Positions 18,797-27,853 of a stretch of 64,000 nt of DNA are shown piece after piece (the first letter of the stretch is position 1; every line of letters starts with the position of its first letter). The position numbers and the translations under genes were made by a program. The DNA is from Oscillospiraceae bacterium (GTDB lineage: Bacteria > Bacillota > Clostridia > Oscillospirales > CAG-272), in contig SVTY01000001.1 of assembly GCA_015063535.1 (NCBI GenBank), positions 124,001 through 188,000 of the forward strand, read 5' to 3'. The notes under the pieces are model-generated. The model was given only the letters and a program-made list of their open reading frames with translations. It was not told where the DNA came from and did not search any database.

Positions 18797-20335
18797 ATGA
18801 CAAAAACAAGCAAGTTCTTTTTCAACGGTTTTTTAATTACCGCCGTTTCCCTGCTGATCCGCTCGGTATCGGTCAGCTTTTCTGTCTATTTATCCAACAA
18901 GATCGGTGCCGTTGCCATGGGGCTTTTCACCTTGATCTCAACGGTTTACGGATTTGCAATCACCGTGGCCACCTCGGGAATTGGGCTGGCAACCATGCGA
19001 TTGGTGGCAGAAGCAGGAGGAACGAATGAACCTTCCAATACGGAGAGGGCATCTTCTGCCGTTCGGTGTATCGTCCGTAAATGCGTGGTATATGCGCTTT
19101 GCTTCAGCATCGGGAGTGCCGTGATTCTTTTTTTGTTCGCTCCCTTGATCGGAGAACAGTTGCTGGCAGATGCCAGAACGGTCATGCCGCTTCGCATTCT
19201 TGCTTTTACCTTGCCTCCGATTGCGTTGTCCTCCGTATTCAACGGCTATTTTACCGCCATCCGTCAGGCGTATAAAAATTCGGTCATTCAAATGATCGGT
19301 CAGTTTATAAAAATCTACGCCTGTATTTTGCTCCTGTCGGCTCTCTGTGCCAACAATGTGGAAAGCGCATGTCTTGCCATTGTTCTCGGTGGAGCGATCT
19401 CCGAGATTCTTTCCTTTTTCATGCAGTATTTTTTATATCTTATAAGAAAGCATGAAAAAAGTAAAAGTTCGTCGGCTGACGGAAAAAAGATTGAAAAGAA
19501 AATTTTACATACCGCCTTACCTGTCGCATTCAGCGCTTATGTACGTTCCGGCCTGATTACCATTGAGCATATGCTGATTCCATGGGGACTGGAACGAAAC
19601 GGAAATTCCAGAGAGCACTCTCTTGCCGCCTACGGTACGGTACACAGTATGGTATTTCCGTTGGTTCTTTTTCCATCCGCTCTATCCGGCTCCTTTGCCA
19701 GTCTTTTGGTTCCCGAGATCGCAGAATCCAATGCTATGGGAGATCGCGAACGGATCGACCGTATTATCAACAAGGTATTCCATGCTGTTTTGATCTTTTC
19801 GATCGGTACGGCGGGAATTTTAATGTGCTTTTCCTTTGATCTTGCACGGGCGATCTATCCGCAAACCGATGCGGGACGCTATATTTTAATGATCGCCCCC
19901 TTGATTCCCGTAATGTATCTAGACACCTCGGTAGATGCGCTTCTAAAGGGCTTAGGAGAACAGGTTTATTGCATGGGCGTCAATATTGTGGATTCCTTTT
20001 TATCGGTCATTTTGGTATGGATGCTTCTTCCGAATTTGGGAATTGTCGGGTACATCATTACTGTATATTTTACGGAGATCATCAATGCCACGCTGAGCAT
20101 TACCAGGTTGCTGACGGTTACGAAAACTAAACCGCATGTATGGAATTGGCTCGTTAAACCCTTATTCTGTATTATTGTCGCCACGGGAATGATGCGCCTG
20201 TTGCTGACTTGCTTTGTGGGACAAATGGATGCTTCTTGGACAGTATATGCGCATATCGTTCTTACGGTTATTCTTTATCTGCTCCTGTTGCTTCTTACCA
20301 AAACGATTCGTCTTCCAAAAGGAAAGAAGGTATGA
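18797..20335 (+). CDS. MATE/SpoVB-like polysaccharide flippase family protein
   Basis: 512 aa polytopic protein; TKTSKFFFNGFLITAVSLLIRSVSVSFSVYLSNKIGAVAMGLFTLI. Confidence 0.85.
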   Translation: MTKTSKFFFNGFLITAVSLLIRSVSVSFSVYLSNKIGAVAMGLFTLISTVYGFAITVATSGIGLATMRLVAEAGGTNEPSNTERASSAVRCIVRKCVVYALCFSIGSAVILFLFAPLIGEQLLADARTVMPLRILAFTLPPIALSSVFNGYFTAIRQAYKNSVIQMIGQFIKIYACILLLSALCANNVESACLAIVLGGAISEILSFFMQYFLYLIRKHEKSKSSSADGKKIEKKILHTALPVAFSAYVRSGLITIEHMLIPWGLERNGNSREHSLAAYGTVHSMVFPLVLFPSALSGSFASLLVPEIAESNAMGDRERIDRIINKVFHAVLIFSIGTAGILMCFSFDLARAIYPQTDAGRYILMIAPLIPVMYLDTSVDALLKGLGEQVYCMGVNIVDSFLSVILVWMLLPNLGIVGYIITVYFTEIINATLSITRLLTVTKTKPHVWNWLVKPLFCIIVATGMMRLLLTCFVGQMDASWTVYAHIVLTVILYLLLLLLTKTIRLPKGKKV

Positions 20336-20357
20336 ACGATGCTCATACCTTCTTTCC
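20321..20357. terminator. Bidirectional terminator between convergent flippase and dxs genes
   Basis: GGAAAGAAGGTATGA-ACGATGC-TCATACCTTCTTTCC, 15-bp perfect stem. Confidence 0.8.
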
Positions 20358-20360
20358 TTT

Positions 20361-22286
20361 TTATGCTTTTATCGGTGTTTTAGTGCAAAGCTGATGATAC
20401 AGCTCATAGGATTGCCGATAGATAGACGAAGCATCAATTCCGGCAGAGTGATAAATATGTTCTCCCGAATTGCGATCCTCCACAAAGGAATCCTCTACTG
20501 CCATACATCGGTACCGGTCGGATGTAATCAAGCCCTTTTGAAGCATTCGGTCGGAAAGATTCATTCCCATACCGCCACTTCGTATCTCTTCTTCCAAAAA
20601 GAGGATGCCGCAACGATCATTGGGTAGCAGTTGCTCGATCCGACCCACAGTCGGATCATAGGGCTTCAGCATCTCCAAAAGAATAATGCCCGTAGATATT
20701 CCTTCTTCATTCAGTTTCTTTGCCGCTTTCAGCGCCTCGCAAACGATCCGTCCGTGGGTGACGATCACCAGATCCAAGTCTGCTGTGCTGTCATAATTGC
20801 AAACCGCTCCCGGAGCCGAATAGCTCCCATCGGAATAAAAGTTTTCCATGACCTCTTGATTTTCGGTACCGTTTGGGTAGCGAATTGCCGACGGCTGCTC
20901 CGAGTGATATGCCGCATCCATTGCCGCACGAAGTGCGCCCAAGGTACAGGGTGTGTAAATGGTAAGATTCGGTATTTGCGACAGGAACGCAACATCAAAT
21001 ATTCCATGGTGCGTTGCTCCGTCCCCCGCATTTAAGCCGGCTCGATCCACGCAGATCACGCAAGGAAGCTTTTGCAGAGCAATATCGTGTATGATATTAT
21101 CATAGCCTCTTTGTAAAAAGGTAGAATAGATGGCGGTATACGGCTTCATGCCGTTTGCCGCCAAGCCGGCAGAAAAGGTCAACGCATGCTCCTCGGCAAT
21201 ACCAACATCAAAAAAGCGGGTGGGGAGCGCTTCCTTAAACGGATTCAGCCCTGTGCCGTCGCACATTGCCGCTGTGACGGCGCAGATCCGCTCATCGGCT
21301 TTTGCCATCTCGGTCAAATACAGTCCCATTGTCTCCGAAAAGCTCTTTGTCGCCGCCTTGGGACGGTTACACGGATTCATTCCATGATATACATCGGGGG
21401 CATGCTCGGCAGGAGCAAATCCCTTCCCTTTTTTGGTTTTCAAATGAACAACGACACTTTCGTTGAGCTTCTTTGCCTCACGCAAAAGCTGCTCGACGGC
21501 GGCATAATCATTTCCGTCAATGGGACCCAAATAGGTCAATCCCATGCTTTCGAAATAATTAGAGCCATACAAGGTATTTTTAAATGTCTTTTTTACTCCC
21601 CGAACAAATCGAAACAATGCAGCGCCGATCAAGGGAATTTTTTTCAAGAACAGTCCTGTGGCTCGCTTGGTTCTGAAATAGCCAGAGGATGCTCTGAGCT
21701 TGGATAAATTGGTGGCAAACCGTCCGATGTTTTTCGAAATGGACATTTCATTTTCATTCATAATAATGATCAGGTTCAGATCCTTGCGACAGTTGTTCAA
21801 TGCCTCGTGAATCATGCCGCCCGTATAAGCACCGTCACCGACCACAGCTATGGTATACGCATCGGAGCCATGCAAACGATCGGAAATCGCAAAACCGAGT
21901 GCAGCAGACAGCGAGGTGGAGCTATGACCCGCACCAAAGCAATCATGCTCGCTTTCCCTACGGTTGGTAAAGCCGCTGATCCCCCCCGCTTGCCGCAGGG
22001 TTTCCATGTCTCGATACCGTCCTGTAAGCATTTTATGCACATAGCTTTGATGTCCGACATCAAAGATGATATGATCCTTTGGGGTTTCAAAAACCCGATG
22101 GAGTGCCATTGTCAGCTCGACAACACCGAGGTTGGATGCCAGATGTCCGCCATTTACAGAGGTAATTCGAACCAGCTCCTGACGGATCTCGTCTGCCAAC
22201 TGCGGCATTTCGGAAACGGGAATGTTTTTCATATCCGAGGGTGAGTGTATTGAATGAAGATACCGAATACTGTTTTGTTCTGTCAT
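20361..22286 (-). CDS. dxs: 1-deoxy-D-xylulose-5-phosphate synthase
   Basis: GHQSYVHKMLTGR, VGDGAYTGGMIHEALNN, DVGIAEEHALTFSAGLA, VCVDRAGLNAGDGATHHGIFDVAFL. Confidence 0.96.
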   Translation of the reverse strand: MTEQNSIRYLHSIHSPSDMKNIPVSEMPQLADEIRQELVRITSVNGGHLASNLGVVELTMALHRVFETPKDHIIFDVGHQSYVHKMLTGRYRDMETLRQAGGISGFTNRRESEHDCFGAGHSSTSLSAALGFAISDRLHGSDAYTIAVVGDGAYTGGMIHEALNNCRKDLNLIIIMNENEMSISKNIGRFATNLSKLRASSGYFRTKRATGLFLKKIPLIGAALFRFVRGVKKTFKNTLYGSNYFESMGLTYLGPIDGNDYAAVEQLLREAKKLNESVVVHLKTKKGKGFAPAEHAPDVYHGMNPCNRPKAATKSFSETMGLYLTEMAKADERICAVTAAMCDGTGLNPFKEALPTRFFDVGIAEEHALTFSAGLAANGMKPYTAIYSTFLQRGYDNIIHDIALQKLPCVICVDRAGLNAGDGATHHGIFDVAFLSQIPNLTIYTPCTLGALRAAMDAAYHSEQPSAIRYPNGTENQEVMENFYSDGSYSAPGAVCNYDSTADLDLVIVTHGRIVCEALKAAKKLNEEGISTGIILLEMLKPYDPTVGRIEQLLPNDRCGILFLEEEIRSGGMGMNLSDRMLQKGLITSDRYRCMAVEDSFVEDRNSGEHIYHSAGIDASSIYRQSYELYHQLCTKTPIKA

Positions 22287-22401
22287 AATTCCTTCCCCTC
22301 CTGTTTTTTTATCCTATACCAACTTATTTATTATACCATAAAATCAAATGAAAAGAAAGAGGTTTTGCCAATTATTTTTCACGAACCGAAAGTATTACAT
22401 G

Positions 22402-22436
22402 GAAAAAGCATGGGATCAGAGAATCTCATGCTTTTT
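22402..22436 (-). terminator. Terminator of phosphosugar mutase gene
   Basis: GAAAAAGCATGGGAT...ATCTCATGCTTTTTC stem. Confidence 0.65.
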
Positions 22437-22447
22437 CAAAACAACTG

Positions 22448-24133
22448 TTAACAGTTCTTTTCAAAAACCTTTCGCATCGTCGAAAGCTTGGCTTCCGCTT
22501 CCGAACGGGTCTTTGCGTTCACGCTGAAATAGAATTTGCATTTGGGCTCGGTTCCGCTGGGACGTACCGCAACCCAGCTTCCATCCTTTATCAAAAAGCG
22601 TAATACATTGGAAGAAGGAAATCCCACATCCTGCATTTTCTGCGATTGGTAATCTTCCATAGCAACAACTTCGTATTCTCCAACCGTGGCAGGAGGCTCC
22701 TTGCGCAGATCGTTGACCAGTGAGGTGATCTTATCCGCACCGTCCAATCCCTTAAATGTGAAATTGTCCAAAGCATCCAAGAAAAAGCCATATCTTGCAT
22801 ACAGATCTTCCAGTACATCGATCAGCGTTTTCTTTTTGCTGTTATAATAGGCAGCCGCTTCGCAGAGCATCATGGAAGCCTGCACCGCATCCTTATCCCG
22901 AACGCAGTCCGAAATCAAACAGCCATAGCTTTCTTCGTATCCGAAGACAAAGGTCTTATCTCCCAAGCATTCATGACGATAAATCTTATCCCCGATATAT
23001 TTAAAGCCTGTTAAGGTTTTTTCTACGCTGACCCCATAATCTGCACAAATGCGATCACCGAGATCAGAGGTTACCACCGTATTGAACATCACCGCATTTT
23101 TCGGAAGTGTTCCCAAAGCTGTGCGCTGCGACAAGATATATTCCAAAAGTATGGCAGCTGATTGATTTCCGGTCATACGAATATAGTCGCCGCCGTGCTT
23201 GACAGCCACACCCAAACGGTCGCAGTCGGGATCGGTCGTGATTACCAGATCTGCATCATACTTTTTGGCATATTCCAAAGCCAGTACATAAGCTTCCGCT
23301 GTCTCGGGATTGGGATTCAGTGTTTTGCTGAACTCCGTATCCGGGGCGCACTGCTCTTCTACGGGGATCACGCAATATCCCAAGCGATCCAGCACCGTTC
23401 TTACGGGAATATTTCCCGTGCCATGCTGCGGAGAGTATACGATTTTAATTCCTGTTTTATCCAAATTCGTTTGCAAGGAAAGAGACAGTACGGCTTTATA
23501 ATATATCTCGTCAAGCTCGGAGGGCAGTATTACAATCAGATCCTTTTTCTTTGCCTCCTCTACGCTACACACCTCAACGGAAAGAGGATCCTCGATTTTA
23601 GCGATCTCTGAGACAACGAGATCGTTCACCTCCGTTACCAGCTGACAACCTCTTTCATCATACAATTTATAGCCGTTGTATTCGGGAGGATTGTGGGAAG
23701 CGGTAATCACCACTCCACCAAACGCATGTAATTCACGAACGGCAAAAGAAAGCTCGGGCGTGGGACGAAGCGAATCGAATAAGTATGCCTTGATTCCGTT
23801 TTTCGCCAAGACACAGGCAGTCTCTTGGGCAAACTCAATGCTGAAGCGACGGTTGTCATGGGCAATCACAACACCTCGATGACATGCCTCTTTACCGTTT
23901 TTCTTGATGTATTCGGCATATCCTTTGGTCGTTTTTCGGACGATGTACTTGTTGATTCGATTGGTACCGGCTCCGATCAAACCGCGGAGTCCGCCTGTTC
24001 CAAACGCCAACTCGCAGAAGAAGCGTTCCTTGATCTCTGCTTCATTTCCCGCAATTTGTGCCAGCTCTTGTTTTGTCGCTTCATCTGTTTGTTTACTTTC
24101 ACACCAGTGCCTGTATTTTTGGCAATAATTCAT
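22448..24133 (-). CDS. Phospho-sugar mutase (phosphoglucomutase/phosphomannomutase family)
   Basis: GTGGLRGLIGAGTNRIN, VVITASHNPPEYNGYKLY, TTDPDCDRLGVA, VRPSGTEPKCKFY; start at internal ATG with GAGGTGAG upstream. Confidence 0.93.
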   Translation of the reverse strand: MNYCQKYRHWCESKQTDEATKQELAQIAGNEAEIKERFFCELAFGTGGLRGLIGAGTNRINKYIVRKTTKGYAEYIKKNGKEACHRGVVIAHDNRRFSIEFAQETACVLAKNGIKAYLFDSLRPTPELSFAVRELHAFGGVVITASHNPPEYNGYKLYDERGCQLVTEVNDLVVSEIAKIEDPLSVEVCSVEEAKKKDLIVILPSELDEIYYKAVLSLSLQTNLDKTGIKIVYSPQHGTGNIPVRTVLDRLGYCVIPVEEQCAPDTEFSKTLNPNPETAEAYVLALEYAKKYDADLVITTDPDCDRLGVAVKHGGDYIRMTGNQSAAILLEYILSQRTALGTLPKNAVMFNTVVTSDLGDRICADYGVSVEKTLTGFKYIGDKIYRHECLGDKTFVFGYEESYGCLISDCVRDKDAVQASMMLCEAAAYYNSKKKTLIDVLEDLYARYGFFLDALDNFTFKGLDGADKITSLVNDLRKEPPATVGEYEVVAMEDYQSQKMQDVGFPSSNVLRFLIKDGSWVAVRPSGTEPKCKFYFSVNAKTRSEAEAKLSTMRKVFEKNC

Positions 24134-24271
24134 TCCACTCACCTCTTGCAAAAAATTAGAATTTTATTATACAATATTTTTTGATAAAAATCAATACCTC
24201 AAGGAAAATTTTTTAAAATTTCGTTCGACAAATAAATCTGTTGATTCAATATATATTTTTTCTAAAAGGTA

Positions 24272-24300
24272 TTGACAATTCTCTGAAAATATGTTAATAT
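24272..24300 (+). promoter_or_regulatory. Sigma-A promoter of the amino-acid ABC transporter operon
   Basis: TTGACA-17 nt-TAATAT. Confidence 0.85.
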
Positions 24301-24307
24301 ATTATTG

Positions 24308-24342
24308 CTTTACCAAAGTAAAGTGTTAAATTGGCACTTTAC
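24308..24342 (+). promoter_or_regulatory. Leader with alternative stems CTTTAC / GTAAAG / CTTTAC
   Basis: CTTTAC (24308-24313), GTAAAG (24318-24323), CTTTAC (24337-24342); GTAAAGTG...CACTTTAC is an 8-bp perfect inverted repeat. Confidence 0.55.
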
Positions 24343-24383
24343 AAAAAAATTATTTTGCCGAAAATGGCAAGGAGGACTTTTTT

Positions 24384-25241
24384 ATGAAAAAGATTTTGTG
24401 TTTGGCGTTGGCGCTTATTATGACTGTAAGCGGATTGTTCGTTCTTTCTTCTTGTAGCAAGGAAGATCTTCTCATCGGTAAGCAGTACAATGCACTTACC
24501 GGTCAGACTGATGTTTTGGTTCAGTTGAACAGCGGCTCGATTGACGTTGGCGTGATGGATAGCATCATGGCAGGTTATTATATGAGTCAGGATAGTGCCT
24601 ACTCCGACAAGCTGATGGTTGTGGAAGATCTGACTCTTGCTACCGAGCAATATGGTATTGCCGCAAGAAAAGGAAGCGGATTTGCAAAGAAGATCAATGA
24701 AGCACTGATCCAATTGGCAAACGATGGAACGGTCGTTACTCTTGCCGAGAAATACGGAATTGCTTCTGAGCTTTGCATTGATAAGAATGCTACTGTTGCG
24801 GAAATGACCGAGGACGAGGCGAAGGATTGGAATGCCATCGTCGAAGAAGGTACCTTTGTGGTAGGATATACGCTGTTTGCTCCTATCGCTTATGAAAATG
24901 ATGCCGGTGAGTTGATTGGATTTGACATTGAACTTGCCAAGGCTGTGGCTGAGGTGTTGAAGTTGGAGGTTAAGTTCGAGCTGATCGAATGGAGCGCCAA
25001 GGAAGCAAAGCTGGAGGGCGGTAGCATTGACTGCATTTGGAACGGTATGACCATTACGGAAGAGCGTTTGGCTGCTATGGAGATCTCTATTCCCTATCTG
25101 AACAACAAGCAGGTTGCCGTTATTCGTAAAGAGGATAAGGAAAAGTACACCACCACCGAAAGCATGTCCGGTGCCATCATGGGTGCGGAAGCAGGTTCTG
25201 CCGGTGAAGCTTGTATCAAGGCTCCCGAGGAAAACAGCTGA
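24384..25241 (+). CDS. Amino-acid ABC transporter substrate-binding lipoprotein with circularly permuted domain order
   Basis: Lipoprotein signal (FVLSSC), then canonical C-terminal SBP_bac_3 half (aa ~31-127), then canonical N-terminal half (aa ~151-279). Followed by permease and ATPase genes. Confidence 0.85.
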   Translation: MKKILCLALALIMTVSGLFVLSSCSKEDLLIGKQYNALTGQTDVLVQLNSGSIDVGVMDSIMAGYYMSQDSAYSDKLMVVEDLTLATEQYGIAARKGSGFAKKINEALIQLANDGTVVTLAEKYGIASELCIDKNATVAEMTEDEAKDWNAIVEEGTFVVGYTLFAPIAYENDAGELIGFDIELAKAVAEVLKLEVKFELIEWSAKEAKLEGGSIDCIWNGMTITEERLAAMEISIPYLNNKQVAVIRKEDKEKYTTTESMSGAIMGAEAGSAGEACIKAPEENS

Positions 25242-25281
25242 TCGGCTCGCTCAACAAAATACGAAAGACATATACTGAGAA

Positions 25282-25968
25282 ATGCAATTTATTCGTATTG
25301 TTATTTTTCCTTTGCTGGAAGGGTTGCTGTATACAGGTCTGATCTTTTTGATCACGCTGGCGGCTTCCCTTCCGCTTGGCTTATTGCTCTCTTTTGGTTC
25401 CAAGTCAAAAATTAAGCCTATCAGCATGTTGACCCGTGGCTTGGTTTGGGTGATTCGAGGAACCCCGTTAATGCTTCAAATTCTATGCTTGGATATTGCG
25501 CCCGGATTGATCTCTCAAGCACTTGGATGTGGTATTCAATTTGCTCTCCGTCAGGAATGGCAGCATTTTATGATGGTCTGCATCGCCTTTACCATCAACT
25601 ACTCCTGTTACTTTTCCGAAATCTACCGCGGAGGGATTCAGAGTATCCCCGCCGGTCAATATGAGGCTGCTCAGGTTTTGGGTATGACCAAATCCCAAAC
25701 CTTCAGTAAAGTCGTTTTTTTACAGGTTATTAAACGAATTATTGCTCCTATGTCCAATGAGATCATTACATTAGTCAAGGATACTGCGTTAGCAAGTGTG
25801 GTCATCCATTTGGATTTGTTCACCGTGGCTAAAGGTATTGTGAACACAAACCCTCAGTATTTCCTGTGGCCTCTCATTATATCTGCCGCATTCTATTTGA
25901 TCATTAATGGATTATTGACTGTTCTTCTTGGAAAATTGGAAAGAAAACTGGATTATTTTAAGGTGTAG
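25282..25968 (+). CDS. Amino-acid ABC transporter permease
   Basis: HisM/GlnP-type: RGLVWVIRGTPLMLQI...YFSEIYRGGIQSIPAGQYEAAQVLGMTKSQTF. Confidence 0.94.
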   Translation: MQFIRIVIFPLLEGLLYTGLIFLITLAASLPLGLLLSFGSKSKIKPISMLTRGLVWVIRGTPLMLQILCLDIAPGLISQALGCGIQFALRQEWQHFMMVCIAFTINYSCYFSEIYRGGIQSIPAGQYEAAQVLGMTKSQTFSKVVFLQVIKRIIAPMSNEIITLVKDTALASVVIHLDLFTVAKGIVNTNPQYFLWPLIISAAFYLIINGLLTVLLGKLERKLDYFKV

Positions 25969-25970
25969 AC

Positions 25971-26759
25971 ATGGCATTTTTTGAAGTAAAAAACATAAAA
26001 AAGCAGTTTGGAAAAACCGAGGTTTTAAAGGGGATCGATTTTTCCATGGAAAAAGGACAGGTTCTTTCCATTATCGGTTCTTCGGGAAGCGGTAAGACCA
26101 CCCTTCTCCGTTGTCTGAATTTTTTGGAAACGCCTGATATGGGAACGATAGCCATTAACGGTGAAACCATTTTTGATTCTATCAAGCATAAAAATTTGAA
26201 GGACAACGAGCTAAGAGAGCGTCGTCTGCGTTTTGGGTTGGTATTTCAATCCTTCAATCTCTTTCCGCAATATACGGTAATGGAGAATATTACGCTTGCG
26301 CCCATATTGCAATTGAAGGAAAAGAAGTTGGAGAAAGAGGAATATAAGCATCGTGTAGAAGAAATTCAAACAAATGCAAAAGTACTGTTGGATCGAGTTA
26401 ATTTAACGGAAAAATGCGGATTTTATCCTTGTGAACTATCCGGCGGTCAACAGCAACGAGTCGCAATTGCCCGTGCGTTGGCATTATCGCCAGATATTCT
26501 TTGTTTTGACGAGCCAACCTCCGCCTTGGATCCCGAATTGACCGGTGAGGTGCTTCATGTAATCAAGGAGTTGAAGTCGGCTGATAGCACGATGATCATT
26601 GTTACGCATGAAATGGAATTTGCAAAAAATGTGTCCGATGAAGTGATCTTTATGGCAAACGGGGTCATCGAGGAGCAAGGAACACCGAAGGAAGTGTTTG
26701 AGCATCCCCAATCTCCTTTAACACAGGCATTTTTGAACAAATCCATGGAAACATTTTAA
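25971..26759 (+). CDS. Amino-acid ABC transporter ATP-binding protein (GlnQ-type)
   Basis: SGSGKTTLLRCLNFLE, ELSGGQQQRVAIARAL, LCFDEPTSALDPELTGEV. Confidence 0.96.
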   Translation: MAFFEVKNIKKQFGKTEVLKGIDFSMEKGQVLSIIGSSGSGKTTLLRCLNFLETPDMGTIAINGETIFDSIKHKNLKDNELRERRLRFGLVFQSFNLFPQYTVMENITLAPILQLKEKKLEKEEYKHRVEEIQTNAKVLLDRVNLTEKCGFYPCELSGGQQQRVAIARALALSPDILCFDEPTSALDPELTGEVLHVIKELKSADSTMIIVTHEMEFAKNVSDEVIFMANGVIEEQGTPKEVFEHPQSPLTQAFLNKSMETF

Positions 26760-26770
26760 GCTATTATACA

Positions 26771-26799
26771 AAAGGGTGTTGCAAAATGCAACACCCTTT
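26771..26799. terminator. Bidirectional terminator
   Basis: AAAGGGTGTTGCA-AAA-TGCAACACCCTTT between convergent genes. Confidence 0.85.
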
Positions 26800-26815
26800 G
26801 TTATGATATTTTAAG

Positions 26816-27661
26816 CTAATTCCCGCATCCGCATTTGCCGGAGGAGTTGTCACTGTCCTTTGCATGTTGCACAAATCCGGGAGGGCAAAATTCTGCCGTA
26901 GGAAATGCCATACTCCGAAAGAGTGCGCAAGGATTATCCTCTTCATGAGAAATACATTCCTTATCCGGCACGCAATATTCTGTCGCATGGATCAAATACT
27001 GGGCGGGGCGAACGATACGAACGACAGAAAAGATACCGAGAGAAACCGTTAAATATCTGCCGTTGCTATCGTTTAAGGTTCCGTTGATCCGAGATTGTAC
27101 CGTTTCGGGAATGTCGCCGCAACAACAGCAACAGCAACAGCTCTCCTCAGGCTCACGAACCTTTGTGTTTAACACAATGGGATCTACGACCTCTACGATG
27201 GCGATCGGAACGTTTCTGGTAGAGCAACAAGGCTCGGGAATTGCGCAATAGTCCGAGGAATCGGGATTGCTCTTAAAGATACTTACGTTACTTTCGCTTC
27301 CATACAGCACAACCTTTTTTTCCAAAACGGCAATTCCTTCAAATTCCTGACTGCGCCCGCCACACAAGCATGCTTCAAAGACGATCTTGACATAAAATTT
27401 GATGGTTACAGAATAAAATCCTCGATTGAATTTTACCGGATCGATCCCAATGTACGTCCAGGTAATACATGCGCTTTTGGCTCGGATATTGGTGGTATGC
27501 TCCAAGATATCGTTGCCAAAATCGGTCAACAAAACCTTTACATCCTCAAAGCAATCTCTGTCACGGCAGGAATCCAAAATTCGATTGGTTTCAATGCTTA
27601 CCATCTCGTTGCGTGCCGAATTTCTGTCTGACGAGCCGCAGGAAAATCTACTATCCGACAT
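26816..27661 (-). CDS. Hypothetical cysteine-rich protein with a run of seven cysteines (possible spore-surface protein)
   Basis: 281 aa; VSIETNRILDSCRDRDCFEDVKVLLTDFG..., CCCCCCC run, SLGIFSVVRIVRPAQYLIHATEYCVPDKEC. Confidence 0.6.
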   Translation of the reverse strand: MSDSRFSCGSSDRNSARNEMVSIETNRILDSCRDRDCFEDVKVLLTDFGNDILEHTTNIRAKSACITWTYIGIDPVKFNRGFYSVTIKFYVKIVFEACLCGGRSQEFEGIAVLEKKVVLYGSESNVSIFKSNPDSSDYCAIPEPCCSTRNVPIAIVEVVDPIVLNTKVREPEESCCCCCCCGDIPETVQSRINGTLNDSNGRYLTVSLGIFSVVRIVRPAQYLIHATEYCVPDKECISHEEDNPCALFRSMAFPTAEFCPPGFVQHAKDSDNSSGKCGCGN

Positions 27662-27853
27662 ATATTCATAATCCTCCTAAGTTTAATAATCGAAGCAAAA
27701 TGCCTCTCTTCGTTATCAGCATATGCTGGCAGACTTTTTTTGACAGTGGGTATCTTTCTTATAATTTATAAAAATCTTAAAACATATTTTTCATAACCAC
27801 TTGAAAAAAACTTGAAAATGTATTAAAATATATATATTGATTATTTTATTTCT

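Noticed and set aside
24384-25241. Substrate-binding protein as a truncated pseudogene or tandem fragment
   Set aside because: Both halves are present once and in one intact frame with a signal peptide, so permutation fits better than truncation; no second copy of either half was seen nearby.
27119-27139. Poly-cysteine run as an artefact of a CAA/CAG repeat in the wrong frame
   Set aside because: The minus-strand frame is open for 281 aa with domain-like sequence on both sides; the plus-strand poly-Gln ORF is only 62 aa.
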